From Drosophila miranda (Eukaryota > Arthropoda > Insecta > Diptera > Drosophilidae), in assembly GCF_003369915.1 (NCBI RefSeq), contig NC_046674.1, positions 16,120,001 to 16,184,000 on the forward strand: a stretch of 64,000 nucleotides of DNA, in the 5' to 3' direction. Every line of letters begins with the position of its first letter. Position 1 is the first letter of the stretch. Positions 9,396 to 23,113 of the stretch are shown here, piece after piece. The notes beneath the pieces were generated by a model. That model saw nothing but the letters and a program-made list of their open reading frames with translations, was not told the DNA's origin and searched no databases. The position numbers were made by a program, and so were the translations under genes.

Positions 9396-12300
9396 ATGGG
9401 CAAACTGCTGAGCCTGCTGTCACGCGATGACTCCAATTGTTGCGCCGCCAAATCCTACGATGTCTTCCTGGACTTTGAGAACGCCGCGCCCACAGAGACA
9501 GAGCGCGAGGTGTACGATGAGGTGGAGCGTGTGCTCAAGGAATCGGAGGTGGTGCTGGAGGAAATACAGATCTATCGGGTGAGTGGAGTGTTGATATCTG
9601 GCTGTTTGCGTCATCTAGTTGAGCTCAGGGGTTTTTCCCCCCCCTCTAGACCAAACCACCAACCGGTTAGTGACAGTAATATTTTCTATGTAATTCTTCG
9701 ACTATATATTGGGCTTAAGCGCCTAAGGAGACCCGTCTGAGCTGATAATTACAACTTGTTAAAAATAACAACAAATGGCACACAATCAAATGAGCGAAAA
9801 CAAAATCAACAATAAACGAGCAACAAATTGAGCATTTAACCTTTGTCAGGGTGAAAGAGAGAGATAGGTAGAGCAAGAGAGACACGAGACGACACGACAC
9901 GACTCGACACGACACACTCAACAGTTATGTATGTTATCTTTCACTTGCTCGCTCTCTTCTCTTCTGCTGGCTGCTGGTACTACGATTATCGTTTACACGA
10001 TGCATTCGTCTTGCGAAAACGAACAAGAAGAACGGGAATTGGCCTGAGTATTTAACATTTGATATGGGCTCTTCATTTTTACCGTATTACCATATTTCTA
10101 TTGCTCTCTCTCTCTTGACCTCTCTCCCTCTGCGATCGTGGATCGGTTACACGATGCACTCAAACGGAACAAATTTCTGGTTATTGAAGAGAAAATTAAA
10201 AATGCTTATCGCTTTAACAGATAACAATGTGGACGTACAGCAGTGGTCTGTACAATAATTTGACATGCATACATATTTGTACTATTCGAAATGCTTCCGT
10301 GTAAACGTGGTGTCTTTCTCTGTGGTTTCCCTCCTCTTTGGTTAGTTCGCTCTGACTCACACACGTGCCCGCATGATCAGTGGTGCGGCCAGTGAGAACT
10401 TCTTTCATTATCGCTCCACTGACGTCACTGACAAACTTTTGCCGTTGCTTTTCACACACTCTTTCTCTCTTGCATTCGTCTCTCACTCTTTTTTCGGGGA
10501 GAGAATTAGTCACAGCTCCACTCTCAACGCGTTTTTTCTGTTGACCTTTGCCTAAGCGCCTAGATTCGAGTTCGAAAATTCGACGCTTGTTTGTGTGCGA
10601 AATTATTAATTGGCTTTCAGACAGAACGAGACAGGGATACGTTCACAGATAGAGGGGCGTCGTATGAGAGGGATGGGCGACAGACGACAGACGGGAAACG
10701 GCAAACAAATGTCAGGCCCAAAAAGCTTTAATCAACGCAAATGAACTGGAAAATGTGTGCCAATGAGTTCATTTCCCTCGTGTGACCCACTCAAGCACCA
10801 ACAAAGACGACCTCTGTGGCCATTTAACCCTTGCGCTGCACCGCACCGCACCGCATCGCATCGCACCACACCTTTGCCTTTATTCCTCTTTTTCAGAGTC
10901 GATCCCAACCGAAACCAACTACTTAAAATGCGCTTAATTTGTGGCCTGAATTTTAGTTTCATTGCAACTTTTTTGATCCCCCTCTTTAGCCACCAACCAT
11001 CCTCCTCCTGAGTGGGTGGGTGGCTTTGGCATGGGGTGGAACTGGTTGCCAAGGCAAACAAACTGGTTATGGAGCAGGTGACCCCCTACTTACCCCCTCA
11101 TACAACAGAAAGAGAAAAAAAAACACAGAACTTTGGCAATGCGCCAAAAGCTGGAAAAATGGAAAAAACTTGGTGTTCTCCTTTTTGCTGCTTCTGCCTC
11201 TCCGCTTCCTCCATGCCTCCATCTGCTTGCTATAAATAGAGTGAAAAATGCGACGAGAAAAAATCAGACGACTTTTTTTTGTTGTTGTTTATTTTGTTGC
11301 ATTTGCTGCACCTCAACCAAAAGGCAACCAAAAACCAACAAAAAAATTAAATAAACTATCGTAAAATTTGCCAAAAGTGGCATTTATTTCTTTATAAAGC
11401 AGTGTGGCCCTGTTGTACTATAACTTTATAAATATTGACCACATTCCGGAGTTATTTTGATTATTTTATTAGAGGAAAGTGCGAGTACTAAGCTTAAGCA
11501 TGGTCTCCCATGCGACAGCAAGAGAAAATATGAGAGAGAATAAAGAATAGAATCCCATACCACTTTCTTTCGACAGCCATAGGCATAGCTGCTGGCTTTT
11601 CTAGGTGATTTACCGGCACTTGTTAGTGTCTCTATTGTCAAATATTGGCCCAGACCAGATACCAGATATCGAATAAAAGGCGCCTCTTGTGTGTGCACTA
11701 AACAAACAACAACAGGGTCAACAAAGGGTCCCAAATACGAGTAACAAAAAGCAAAGCACACACACACCTGAACAATGACAAAACAACAATAAAAACATGA
11801 AAGGTATTATCATCATGTGGGTAGAAAAAGATGGATATAAAAGTTTATCGGAAATGTGGGCCAAACACCATTGAAATTTGATGAGCTACGCGAGTACGAG
11901 TACGAGTGTGTGGCACATGTATATATTATTTAATTATATGAATTAACCCATAAATATTGTGGTTTTTCATGCCATTGACAGCCTGGCGATATCTGTGGAA
12001 CACATGCGAGTAATCCAATACGAAACCTTGAACTGCATTACACAGAAAAGCAGAAAAGCAGAAAAACAAAAGCACAAAAAAATGCGAAATGCTTAACAGA
12101 ACGAACCACAGAACAGACTTTTGTGGTCTCGGGTAATCAGTATATATCTGAAGGGTAGATTTGCGTAATGTGTCATGGAATTACTAACAAATTGAGTCAT
12201 TAAATAACAAACTGTTTTCAACTGCCCAGTTGGTGCTTTCTTTTAAGGTTTGCGATCAAACTTGGAAAGCACTTGCGAAATCTGTTATAAGCATCATGAT

Positions 12301-15300
12301 TCCCTCCGTAAAATCCCCCCTTTTAAGCCTCCGATTAAACAAATTCCCACAGTTTATATTCCTGCTTCCACGCACAAAAAAGGGGGAGCCCTTAGCCCCA
12401 AAATTGATGTGCGAGCGACCCATTTAAAAGACTGCGTTCCGCTGCTCCACATACAAAAAGCGATTTATCGTCATCATATACGAGTATGCATAAATACATT
12501 TAAGTATTTAATGTCAGTTTTACAATGGAAGCAGACAGCAGAAGCAGAAGCAGACTGCAGCAGCAGCAATCACAATAATCACTGAAACCGAATGAGCAGT
12601 CATTAGACACATATGTATATATGTATACATATATATATTCTCGTACCTCTCTTCCAGTTTTCATTCCCTTTCCACGAACCACTTAAATGATGTGCGCGAA
12701 TACTAAAACACAAAGCGGAGACCCAGGCAGAGGGAGAGGGAGAACTTCCGGCGTGTGGTGGTCACTCGGTTGGCCAGTCAATATAATTATTATAATGTGC
12801 GTGCCAGCGATCAGCATTTGAATATTATAACATAATGCCCCCCTCCGAGTATTCATAGGTACATACATATATGGCGATCCTATGAAAGTGTGCAACAGAT
12901 CTAACCGCTTCATCAATTTCCGTTATGTAAAACTTCCATTTTGTAATGGAAGTAAACCACTCCCCTTCCCCCCTAGAGACCACATTTTATATCATATTTA
13001 GTAGATTTACTGCAGGTTTCACTTTCCTATCCGTCCGTTTTGATGGGGGGGCGGGGGGCCATTTGTTAATTGTTTATGGATTTTGGACCTATTTTCGTAC
13101 CTATTTCCGACGCCATCAACTGGAAATTAATTACGCCAAAAATAGAGAAACCCAAACAACGTAAACACAGTTCCAAGTAAATAAATGGAATTTTTCAAAC
13201 ATTTCATTGCTTTCACAAATGTGTATTTAAGTTTCTTTTGCTCTCATTTTGAGTACTCGCACATTTGTGTGCCCCAACGTGGGTGGGGGATATGCAGATG
13301 TGACAACTAAAGTGGGGTTCAAGACTTCGAATGGGAAAAGGGGAAAAAGAGGGCTAGAACTTTATACCAAAATTTGCTATGTGGAGTTTTGGTGCATTAT
13401 TTCTTAGTTCTTCAGTAGCCTTAAAATATTGCAACGCACTGTAGGCGGTGACACATTTTTGTGATTGTGTGATTTATTGAAATGACACTGAGAACAGAGT
13501 GTTGATTTGTTAACCAAATTTAATTCAATTGAATAAATCGCTGAGCATTTCTTTGTTGCACTCTCATATGCCATATGCACAAGGGTTAAACAATTTAAAC
13601 GGCAAAACAACAACTTGGCAAGGGCAAAAGTTTAAGTACATCGTCCATCGTTGTCCAGTGTCTTTTACCTGCCTCTGCAGCAAATGCAGCATTCTAAATA
13701 TTTCTCCATTCCCAAAAGCATCTTTAAAATTGTCAAATGTATAATTTACGACATCTGTGTGGCTGGGACTGGGGCTGAGACTGGGACTGGGGGCTGGGGG
13801 CTGGTTCTTCGCCCCCGGTGTCTGTTCTTGTCGTCTGTCTGGTGTCTGGGTCTCTAAGCAGCTTAGGAACTGCGTGGAAAGTGCAACAACAGCAAATAGC
13901 AAAGTGCAGCTGCTTTTACGGCAGGCAGGCGTCTGTGTGCAGAAAATTATTTTTGTTATTCTTTTACGAGCCAACTGTTTATGAGCACGGACGGACCTGT
14001 GTTTTGGTTTTGGTTTTTTGTTTAATATTTTTTGTGTGTAATTTGCACAAAATAAACAGTCCACAAATGTTTTATGTCCCACTGTTAACCCAATTCCCGA
14101 AAGCTGTTTTTGCATTTTACAACACTGCCTAGGTGCAGTGTGTAATCGATATGCAGATCCGATACCAATTCCTCCTCCGCCTCCCCCCCACCGCCATCTG
14201 CGGAATGGCAAATGTGATTTATGAGCCGCCTTAATTGAGAAAACAAGAGGGACAAGAGGAGAGAGAGTGACATGTGTAATATGGGAATGTGACAGCTGTC
14301 CTGCTCCTGCTCCCTCTCTGTCTCTCTCTCTCTCTCTTGGCTGCAGTGGCGGACATTGACATTTGTTTGGCTGCGACGGCGGCCCCACGCGGAATGCGTC
14401 AATCCCGGGCTCCAGGGCACACACACACGCACACACACACACACACACAATGCTTCGTGTTGTGTGAGCGCTTCCGATAAGCGGCTGTCGATAATTGGAG
14501 TGCAATCATTTGCCATATCGAATGTTTCGTTGCTCTCTCTTTCTATCACTCTCCCCTTCTCTGTCCCCGTCAGGATTGCTGGCGACATTGATAATTTCAC
14601 ATGTTTATCTAATCTTTATTGCGTTCGCTGGTGTTTTTATGGCTTGTATACCCTTCCAGTGATGGGGATACTATAAATATTGCACAAGAGATTGAAAATC
14701 TGTTCTACTGTAACTATTAGCCTTAGTGTTAACATCTTTCTATCTTTCAATACTATCCCAATCGTATAAATATCAGACTATGAGCCTTCGAAACGATCCA
14801 TTTGTTAGGGTATCTGGCTTTTCGGTCAACGAATTGCTTTTGTTCCCGTTCTCTGATTATCTTGATAAATTACATACGGACTGTGGCGCTCGTGACACCG
14901 AAAAGCCGCCTCATACCGTGTGGCCATGGCCCTTGAGAAAATTAAGCCATTCTCTCACATTGTTATGGCTTATTTTCGAGTTGAAATAAATGTTAATTGA
15001 ATTTCCAACTCACGCACCGCACCATTTGCGGTTGATTTACATGCCCCATACATATGTATGGATTTTTGTTGGTACAATCTCCAGTGATTGTGGTAGTCCT
15101 TTGTTCGCACTTACTGTGCTGTGGTATGGGATGGTAATGATTCACTTCCATCTAGAGCTGATGCGTAGGCCCTGGGCCCTCATTGAATGACCAAATCTGT
15201 TGCAACAATTGTTTTTTTTTTTTTCAGCTGAAAGCACGGATGCATCTGTCTATTTTTATTGCATTGCATCAAGTGGTAATTGATCTTCTAATTGGTGTAC

Positions 15301-18300
15301 AATGATGCCACAGCATCATCAATAGTTTAGCCATAAAATCACCTCACTCCCTATCTCTCTATCACGCTATAAAGCTTATTTCTGTATCTGCCGGCAGTCA
15401 ACGATCGGCGGTCGGCGGTCGGTGGTCGGGGGGTCTGTGTTGTGACTCACTAAAGCCATGGCTGTTCAGTCTCTCTCTCTTTCTTTCTCTTTCAGACTTG
15501 GGAGTCAGCGGTTTCCACAGAGAGCACAGTGGAGACTTTTGCAATACACATGTTGCTATCGTTGATAGCAAACTTTGAAACGAAACGGGAGTACAAAGAA
15601 CATTCTGAGTGGGTCCAGGCGGTGGGAGAGGGGGGGGGGGGGGAACTCTCTTGTCCATTGAATAATTAAGAAGTCAGTCCCGTCAGCGGAAGGAGACGAA
15701 AGATATCAAAACATAAGCACAAGTTTACATGCATACATAATTGAGTAATGGGGCAATACAATTTTGGGGTATTCCGCACTCGGAAATACCCCTTGCAACA
15801 TCAACACAAGAAGGTGACAGATCTGGCTATATTTGTATATATATTTCAAAATATACTGCATGTGGCCTAGCGATATACAACCCATACAACCCCCGCACTC
15901 CACGGCTATAGGGTATGCGAATTATGAAATATTTATGATTATGTACTCGGGCCCGGGGTGGCGCTATGTGAAAATTGTAAGCTGCACCCCGGCTGTAGTC
16001 ATCATCATCATCATCATCATCGTTGTCGTTGTCGTTGTCGTTTCGCTTGTTGTTGTGTCATCCAAGGCGTCCGGGTGTCTGTGGGAGCTGTCACCCGTCA
16101 CTCGATCGGGCACTCGTGCGTTGTCGCTTTTGGGGTCTCAAAGCCAACAAACTATCGCTTTGTGTGCAGATTCTTTCTCTCTCTCTCTCTTTGCGCCTGT
16201 CTCCATTTCTGGATTTCTGCATTTCCGCACTTCCGCATTGCTGCCTCTAATTTCATTTTCAATTAAAAACACTTCCATTCTGTGGCAGATGCAACACTCA
16301 CAGCCAGAAGTTAATTAACTATTCAACTAGATGTAAGCGGTCGTAAGCTGCTGCTGCTGCTGCTGTGGCTCCTCCATGGATGGAAACCCATTTTTTTGCT
16401 CTGCGTTTTTCTCTTGAATAAATGAAACGCTGACTGATTGCGCTTTTATGCTGAAATGTTGCTACTCTACTGATCATCATGATGATGATGATGATGATGA
16501 TGATGAGTAATCAGTGGAGAAATGAGGGGAGACCTGGAGTGAAGTTTTGGAGCTGCAAACAGGGGCAAGCCGCAGCTGGGGTGGGTGTCTGTTAATTAAA
16601 ACCAAAACTAGAAACAGTTACAAAACGAAACAGTTACAGCTCTTCTTTCTCATGCAACCATGAAAGAGTCATGCAAGTTCAAGTTTGTTGTGGTTTCTTA
16701 TCCGCTGCTCAGAGCTCTTGTTTGGATGGTAAATGCTTAAACAGACAGCACGTGTACGCGGACAAATGGAGCACAGCCAAGTTGTTTGCGGGACGGATGC
16801 TTGGATGGTTAGTGGATGCGCAGCGTTGATGAATCAACAAACAATTGCTGGAGCGAGAGAGGAAGAGGGGATAAGGATGAGGTGGAGGAGGAGGATGGGT
16901 TTCCTGTGACAAAACGCAGCACCACCTACGCCCTTTGTTTTTTTAGCTCTTCAGCACAAAATGAGCGAAAAGAAACAAAGACGAAAGCTTTAAGAGGGAA
17001 CCGAAGCCTTGACTACTCTTCCACATGGACTTGTCTTTTAAAGGGTTGCACTCGCTCTGAACGTGGACCCTTCTACGACTAGCACTTGGCCATATGTAGG
17101 CCCTCCCGCCTCCTACCCTCTCGCTTTGCGAAATCTCTGCCTGAAATCTCTGTGGCATGGAATGCTGGTAAACAACGGGGCGCCCACACGGACATGCCAG
17201 CTCCCAGAGCAGCTTCCGTTGCTTGCTCGCCTCCTCCTCTCAAGGGTCCTTACAGAGTCGCTGGCGTAAACGAGACAATGCCAGTAAATGCCGAGGGGGG
17301 GGAGGGAGGGAGGACCGAATGCCGACGCCGAGTCAACGACAGCAGCACCCCACCTCACACCTCGCGCCGCTCTAGCCATCGACTTGTGTTGCCTTCTGTC
17401 GGTTTGTTTACTTTTTTGTGGGCGTTAAACATTCTGGACTGCCTCAAGTGCAAGCAGCAGCAGCAGCCGGAGGAGGACCGACCAAGGACATGACTTGACT
17501 TACAGACAGGTGTAAATTATGTAGAGTGAAAAGAGATGCCAGCACACAGAAGGCATTGCGAATGCATTGCAATGGACAGACGGTTGCATTTTTATTATGA
17601 TTACTATGTAAAGGAATAGCTGCCAAAGGAAACGGGTGTCTGAGTGTGTGTGTGTGTGTGTGTGTGTGGCCCTCCCTGTATCTGATGTCTGAGGTGTGTT
17701 TGCTCTTGTTGATATGCGCAGCGATTTAATTATAAACACACAACACGTGCTGCCCCATTACATTAGCACCAGCAGTGGAGAAGTGGAGAAGGTGCCAAGA
17801 AGGAGGGGAAAGAAAGGTGGAAACGAGTAGAGGTGTGTGCAAACCGAAAATAACCGCACGCCCAACCCGCTCATTCACTCGAAACACCTCTTTCTATGGC
17901 TCTCGTGCTGGCTCTATCTCTTCCGCAGAGCGTGGAGCTTGGAGCTTGGGGCTTGGGGCTTGAACTTGCCAGCCCACTGAGCTGTGCGTAATTCGCATGT
18001 TTTCTTTTTTTTGTAATCACAGAGTTGAGGTTATTTCTATATATAATCCCCCCCTTTAATATACATATGCCAATATGGGGTTAGACATGGGGTCAATCGG
18101 TTAGACACGCAACCACAACAGCCCAGTGGGCGGTGGGGGAGGGGGGAGCAGCATGTGGTTCCACCAAAAATGGAATGGAATTAAATGGAAGTTGGCAGGG
18201 GCCAAAGCCAGGCGAATCAACGCTTAGATTAGTGTCGTTTGCCAACACTGTTCTAGTTTGCAGGAAACTTTAAAGCTGCCTTTAATTTTTGATTACTTTT

Positions 18301-21300
18301 CGCACGACACTCTAGGCCGGCAAACGGGATAGCCATCTCCAGATCAAATGATGAATTCGTTACAGTTATAATTGCCACTTGAAATGTATTTGAAAAACGT
18401 ACAATATGTTCGAAGCGAAGACAGGCAGCAATTGAAATAATCAACGCCATTTCGCAGCTCTGCTGATTGCATGGCGCACATGAAAAGTGAACTCCACTCC
18501 ACTGCACTCCCCATCCCCATCCCCATCCGAGTCCCAGTCAGAGTCCGAGTCCGAGAGTGGCATGCAATGACCGTTGTTCGTTAGATTTTGTGGTGTGCTT
18601 TTCCTTTATTTTAGTAGATCATAAAGCATCGATAAAAATCGCTGCTTTGCGCTGCGTCGGTCAATGGTCGGGCCACATCGTTACTGTTGCATGTGGCATA
18701 GAAATAAAAGCACAGGCCCCCCCCCTCTCTTGTAATAAAATAAATGCATAAAATGTGGTCAGCTCTGGCGAAAAATGAACCAAGAAATGCCTTTACAAAA
18801 CCCCTATTAATTGCTCGCATGCCAAACACACATTATTGACGGAGTTTTCTTCTGTTTCTCTCTCCCTCTCCCTCTCTGTTTACAGGGTGCCGGCAAGGAA
18901 ATCCGCGAAGCCATAGCCGATCCCTCGCCCGAGGTGACGGGCAAAGCCTGGTCCGCCGTACTGCCGCTGGTCACCAAACTGAAACGCTGCTACGAGCACT
19001 CCATGGAGCTGGACAAGATTGTGCCGAAGCTGCTGGGCCAACTGGTCGGCGGCAAGTTGAATCCAACGCAGCATTTGGAGACACAGCAGGCCCTGGTCAA
19101 GCAGCTGGCCGAGATTTTAGAATTCGTATTGAAATTCGATGAGTACAAGGTGAGTGAGGTGCCGCACGGCACGGCCTGGTGCAGTGTGGGTCGAGGGTTT
19201 GGGTGTTTACATGTCGGTTCATATTTGGAAGAGCCAGCACGCCCACGGGACTCGAGGCATGGCGCGTGGGTCAGACCAGCATTGAATGTTGTCTTCTTTG
19301 GCGTCTGTTTGTTGTGTGTGTTTGTTTGCCGTCTGTATCTATGTATCTGTCTGCTGCTTGGCCACCTTTTGTGGGGGCTGTCTGTCGACAGGCAAAGACT
19401 AACGAAGCCAAACCAAGTCTCCGCCAGCTGATGGCGCGCGTGGTTGCATTTTTAATTGACTGACTGACTGACTGATATGTGTACCCGGCACTCGAAGAGT
19501 GTACAGGGTATATGGGATTCGTAACAAACGTAAACGGAATGCCGGGTCCTCCAATGGTTCAATGAGCCACATCTGCATATCCCTTCGTATGGAGAACCCA
19601 AACACCCAATCGCTGTGTATAATCCAAAGATTAAAGCTGCCTGTAGAGTATCTCCTAGTCGCAATACCCCCTGGTCTCAGCGACGAGCAGCGCGTGCTGC
19701 CGCTCATTGAGTAAAAATCTACAGTGAAACATCAGCAACATTGACACGCACGCCAACGAAATGGCCAACAGCCAATGGCCGGATGGAAACCACACAGTGC
19801 TGGCCATAAGTATGTCGATATGCAAACTAATCGCTGGAGACTGGGTTAAATCCAAGCCATGTACAAGCTGCAGACCGGCCACACTTTCTGTGCGGCTTTT
19901 ATTCTCCGGTGGTGCCAAACAAAATCGATTCATTTAATGGAAAATCTCTGTGAGTCGCCGCATTTCCCATGGCTTGTTTCCGCTTGTGCAAAACTTTTCC
20001 TCAAATCGATTTGGATGTGGATGTGGATGGGGAGGGGGACGGAGAGAGGGACCCGCAAAGTCATTCTCCTTGTCGGAGTCGTAGTCGTCGGCTTGTTCCC
20101 TCTGATGTCTACCACTTTTCTGGCTCTTGATGGGAAGCGATGATGTTGCTGATGATGATGATGCTGTTGATGATGTTAAATGCTGCAAACTGCACGTTCA
20201 TTGTGTGGCCAAAGTGTCAGATGCACTTGAACACAGATACTCGACTGCAAAAGTGTGTGTATATAGCTCAAACGTGCCTTCTAACTAACAGCTACTTCCG
20301 TTTCTCTATAGAAACCCATTGTCTCTGGCGACTCTGCGGCTCTAGGGCTCTGTTCTCCGGTTTTCATTGTCTCCCGTGCAGCGGCAAAGTATGCTGCAAT
20401 ATTTATTGACTTCACTTGTAACTGGCTTCATTTTAATGACATGCTTTATTGGAGTCATTCGACCAAACAAACAGGAGAGGGGCAGTCGTTGGCCTACGAC
20501 AGAAGCATCGAGGGAATGTTGCACACAGCAGGACTGAAGCCACTCTTTGGGCTTCCTGGAGCGAACTTCTGTGGCCTGTCGGAGAGATCGCCGATCGGTC
20601 GGCAGTCGGTTAGTCAGCCAAGTCCTTTTGGCCAAAGGACTACCAATTTCCGGAGTATTTGACAGAAAAGGGAATACAAAATTTGATGGGATTTATTATA
20701 TGCCATAAAACTAGATAACTAGATAGTCCCAGCACTCATTTGTCATCGAAGTTTTCGCCCGTGCTGTAGACCGGCTGCAGGCGCTGCGGATATTTGCGGA
20801 GGTAATTGGAAAAGTGCTCCGCATATGTCGACTCAAAATTACGTCGACGCCAGGGCTGTGCTGGCTCAAAGTAGTTCTGATTGTCATTGTGCTTGTAGTT
20901 GTAGTTATAGTTGTTTCCGGCCAAAGAGCGACTGCCGCCAATGTGGACCACTTGCTCCTCCTCGCGGCGGGCTTCGCTGGAGTCCAACTCGGGGCTAAAC
21001 TGGGGCTTATACTCCGGCTGGATCCTTGGCTGAACTGGAGGCTGGATCCTTGGCTGAACTGTAGGCTGGATCCTTGGCTGAATTGGAGGCTCCTGTTGCT
21101 GGTAGTAGACATAGCCAGGCACATTGTTGTAGTTGTGATTGACTGCACGTGTCGGCGGTGGCGGTACCTCTAGTTCCTTCCTCTGCCTCTCGGGATTGTT
21201 GTAGCGCCAATTGGGAAATTGTGTGTACTGTCGCCCGGGGTAATCCTCTCCGTAATAGCCGTTGATGGTGACATAACGTTGCTGCTCCAGTTGTTCCTGT

Positions 21301-23113
21301 CCCAGATTGCTGTTCGCGCTATATAGATTGTCATTGACTACAATGGGAGCTCCAGACCACAGAGATTGCACTGCTGCTGCTGGGACGGCGGGATATTGTT
21401 GGGCGTAGTTCAGCTGCTGGGGAGTTGCATAAGCATTTTCCTGCTGTTGTTGTGGTTGTTGTTGTGGTGGCAGATTGTAGCCATAAGCCTGACTGCTGCT
21501 GCCATAAGGTGATGCATATTGACTTGTTACACAGATTGCATTTATCATCAGTAGAAGCGATGCAGATAGGTGCTGTGAAAATCATTAAACGATTAATCAT
21601 CTATATATATATATAGTCTGACTATTTTTGTTATGCCGGACTATACTATTGGAAATATTCAGTCTCGGTTCAGATTTGTTCGAAACAACACCTAAATTTT
21701 CCGTCTGTTTAGTATACAATATTTGTTGTTTTATTTTCTCAACCCGGGGGAAAATGTAACAAAAGAATGTGTGTATATTGTAAGCACTCACCCAGCGGAT
21801 GATGCTGCTGCTGCTGCTGCTGCTGCTGTGGCTGTGGATCTGTCCTGGTCGCCGCATCATTTGTGACTGTTCAGAACGATTTATGCTAATAACGTATTTA
21901 TATAAAGTTTCGCCATATAGTATACAAAACTAATGCATGTTTCGAGCAGCGCCTCTGTCAAGGTGACTGGATGGATGAGCAACGCCACAACAGCCAGCCC
22001 AGGCAGCGACTTGACTCAGAAATTCGTGGCATGGCGGCGGCTCGGCTCTCTGAAGTTATTTTCTCACGCACGGCTCGCAATATGCAGCCCTGACAACTTA
22101 AGTGTTTTTGGGCCTGGCTGTGGAATCGGGGAAAACTACGGAGTCGCCAAGTGCCCGGACAACGGGTAAATTGAGGTGTCACGTACAGCAATTAGATTTT
22201 AAAGTCTCAACCGTAATTAGAGGCAAACAAGGACAAGTGCTGGAAAACGTTTCATCGCAACGCAGACACTGGGCAAGTGCTTCAAAACTCGGGGCCGCAG
22301 TCCCATCGAAGACGGAAAGCCGACTGCTATGACACATTTATTTAAATTTAAAATTTAGAATCTGGTTTTTTCTTGGGGAACTTTGTATTTACTTATCCAT
22401 TTTACCCATTTTCCTGTAAACACATTTAATAAAACCACCCCAATCGGATTACGTCTCATCTGTACTGAGTTTAAAGAAATTTTTTGCTTTCCGTGATCCT
22501 ATTTACAGATGAAAACACCCGCCATACAGAATGATTTCAGCTACTACAGACGCATCGTGAGCCGCCAGCGGGTGGACTCCACGGAGAACATGATGGTCAG
22601 CACGGAGCTGGCCAATCGCATGTCCCTCTTCTATGCCCATGCCACGCCCATGCTCAAGGTGCTGAGCGAGGCGACATCGAAGTTTGTTAACGACAATGCC
22701 GACGATGTGCAAAACACAACGGAAACGCTGGGCACCATGGCCAAGGTGTGCCTCAGAATGCTGGAGAATCCGTAAGTATCACATCACATCACGAATTGGT
22801 TTCTGCTTGCTGCAATTTCGAAACTAATGCCATTTGTATTTGCTGTAGGAAACTGCTGCAACAGATCGAGCGGGAAGATACGAAAATGCTGGTGCTGCGT
22901 GTGATGGTTGGCCTGGTCATACTCTACGATCACGTGCATCCAGTTGGGGCATTCGTGCGCGGCGCCCACGTGGATGTGAAGGGCTGTGTGCGACTGCTGC
23001 AGGCCCAGCCAGCCATCAAGGCGGAGCCACTGCTCAATGCCCTGCGCTACACGACGAAGCATCTGAACGAGGAGAACACGCCGAAGAACATACGCAATAT
23101 GCTGGCTGCATAA
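9396..23113 (+). CDS. Cyri: CYRI/FAM49 family Rac1-binding regulator of SCAR/WAVE
   Basis: Four coding exons: 9396-9578, 18886-19149, 22509-22771 and 22849-23113, giving 324 residues, the same length as human CYRI-B. Phases agree at every junction. The start MGKLLSLL has Gly2, fitting N-myristoylation and membrane attachment. Conserved blocks are [48 protein letters not shown]-like [30 protein letters not shown] and [13 protein letters not shown]. The Arg pair needed for Rac1 binding in the human protein falls at about residues 163-164. CYRI competes for active Rac1 and limits Arp2/3-driven protrusions. Intron 1 is 9.3 kb and intron 2 3.4 kb, the latter with a nested gene on the other strand. 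The D. melanogaster orthologue is, from memory, CG32066. Confidence 0.94.
14418..14449. repeat. CA dinucleotide microsatellite
   Basis: About 16 CA units with one CG interruption, in Cyri intron 1. Confidence 0.9.
16000..16041. repeat. CAT then GTTGTC microsatellites
   Basis: Seven CAT units followed directly by three to four GTTGTC hexamers in Cyri intron 1. Confidence 0.85.
16475..16505. repeat. GAT trinucleotide microsatellite
   Basis: About nine GAT units in Cyri intron 1, preceded by TCATCATG, giving a short palindromic edge. Confidence 0.85.
17644..17668. repeat. TG dinucleotide microsatellite
   Basis: About 12 TG units in Cyri intron 1. Confidence 0.85.
19483..19560 (+). repeat. DINE-1/INE-1-like terminal fragment
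   Basis: TACCCGGCACTCGAAGAGTG followed by ACAGGGTATATGGGATTCGTAA resembles the 5' end of INE-1, a Helitron-derived element, which begins TATACCCGTTACTCG and continues with a GATTCGT segment. Only a decayed end is present. Confidence 0.55.
20736..21860 (-). CDS. Secreted Gln/Pro/Tyr-rich protein nested in Cyri intron 2
   Basis: Two exons on the minus strand: 21860-21792 (23 codons) and 21572-20736, joined in phase 0 by a GTGAGT donor and TTTTCACAG acceptor, giving 301 residues. The first exon contains a Ser run encoded by CAG-type repeats read as AGC. The junction region [17 protein letters not shown] forms a signal-peptide hydrophobic core, so the product is probably secreted. The mature part is rich in Gln, Asn, Tyr and Pro with three 8-residue repeats around QPRIQPTV. 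No known domain is seen; such proteins are often cuticle, eggshell or saliva components, but that is a guess. A TATATAAATA box lies at 21904-21895, about 30 bases before a likely start, and supports a real, tightly regulated gene. Confidence 0.78.
21021..21092 (-). repeat. 24-base coding minisatellite, three units
   Basis: Three near-identical 24-base units built on GCTGGATCCTTGGCTGAACT, each encoding eight residues of the QPRIQPxV type in the nested gene. The unit is a multiple of three, so copy number can change without breaking the frame. Confidence 0.8.
21895..21904 (-). promoter_or_regulatory. TATA box of the nested secreted-protein gene
   Basis: TATATAAATA on the minus strand, 35 bases upstream of the ATG at 21860. 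The implied transcription start near 21865-21875 would leave a very short 5' UTR. Confidence 0.6.

Larger units (their letters stand above)
9579..18885 (+). other. Cyri intron 1, simple-sequence-rich, no nested gene recognised
   Basis: Starts GTGAGT and ends in a pyrimidine-rich TTTACAG. It has many GA/CT, CA/TG, CAG and CAT tracts, a pattern common in Drosophila regulatory introns. The longest frames (for example minus 13564-14505 and plus 17086-17493) are low-complexity readings through these tracts with no domain. A TATACCCTTCCAG...GGGGATACTAT hairpin near 14649-14675 looks like the end of a decayed repeat. Enhancers are plausible but cannot be shown by eye. Confidence 0.6.
19150..22508 (+). 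other. Cyri intron 2, host of a nested gene
   Basis: Starts GTGAGT and ends TTTACAG before ATGAAAACACC. It contains a DINE-1-like fragment near 19483-19560, a GAT/GCTGAT run near 20132-20177 and the minus-strand nested gene at 20736-21860. 21905-22508 shows nothing I recognise. Confidence 0.7.

Noticed and set aside
13564-14505. 313-residue minus-strand open frame in Cyri intron 1
   Set aside because: It reads through CA and GA microsatellites ([18 protein letters not shown]). No domain, no splice support, and several other frames are open over the same tracts.
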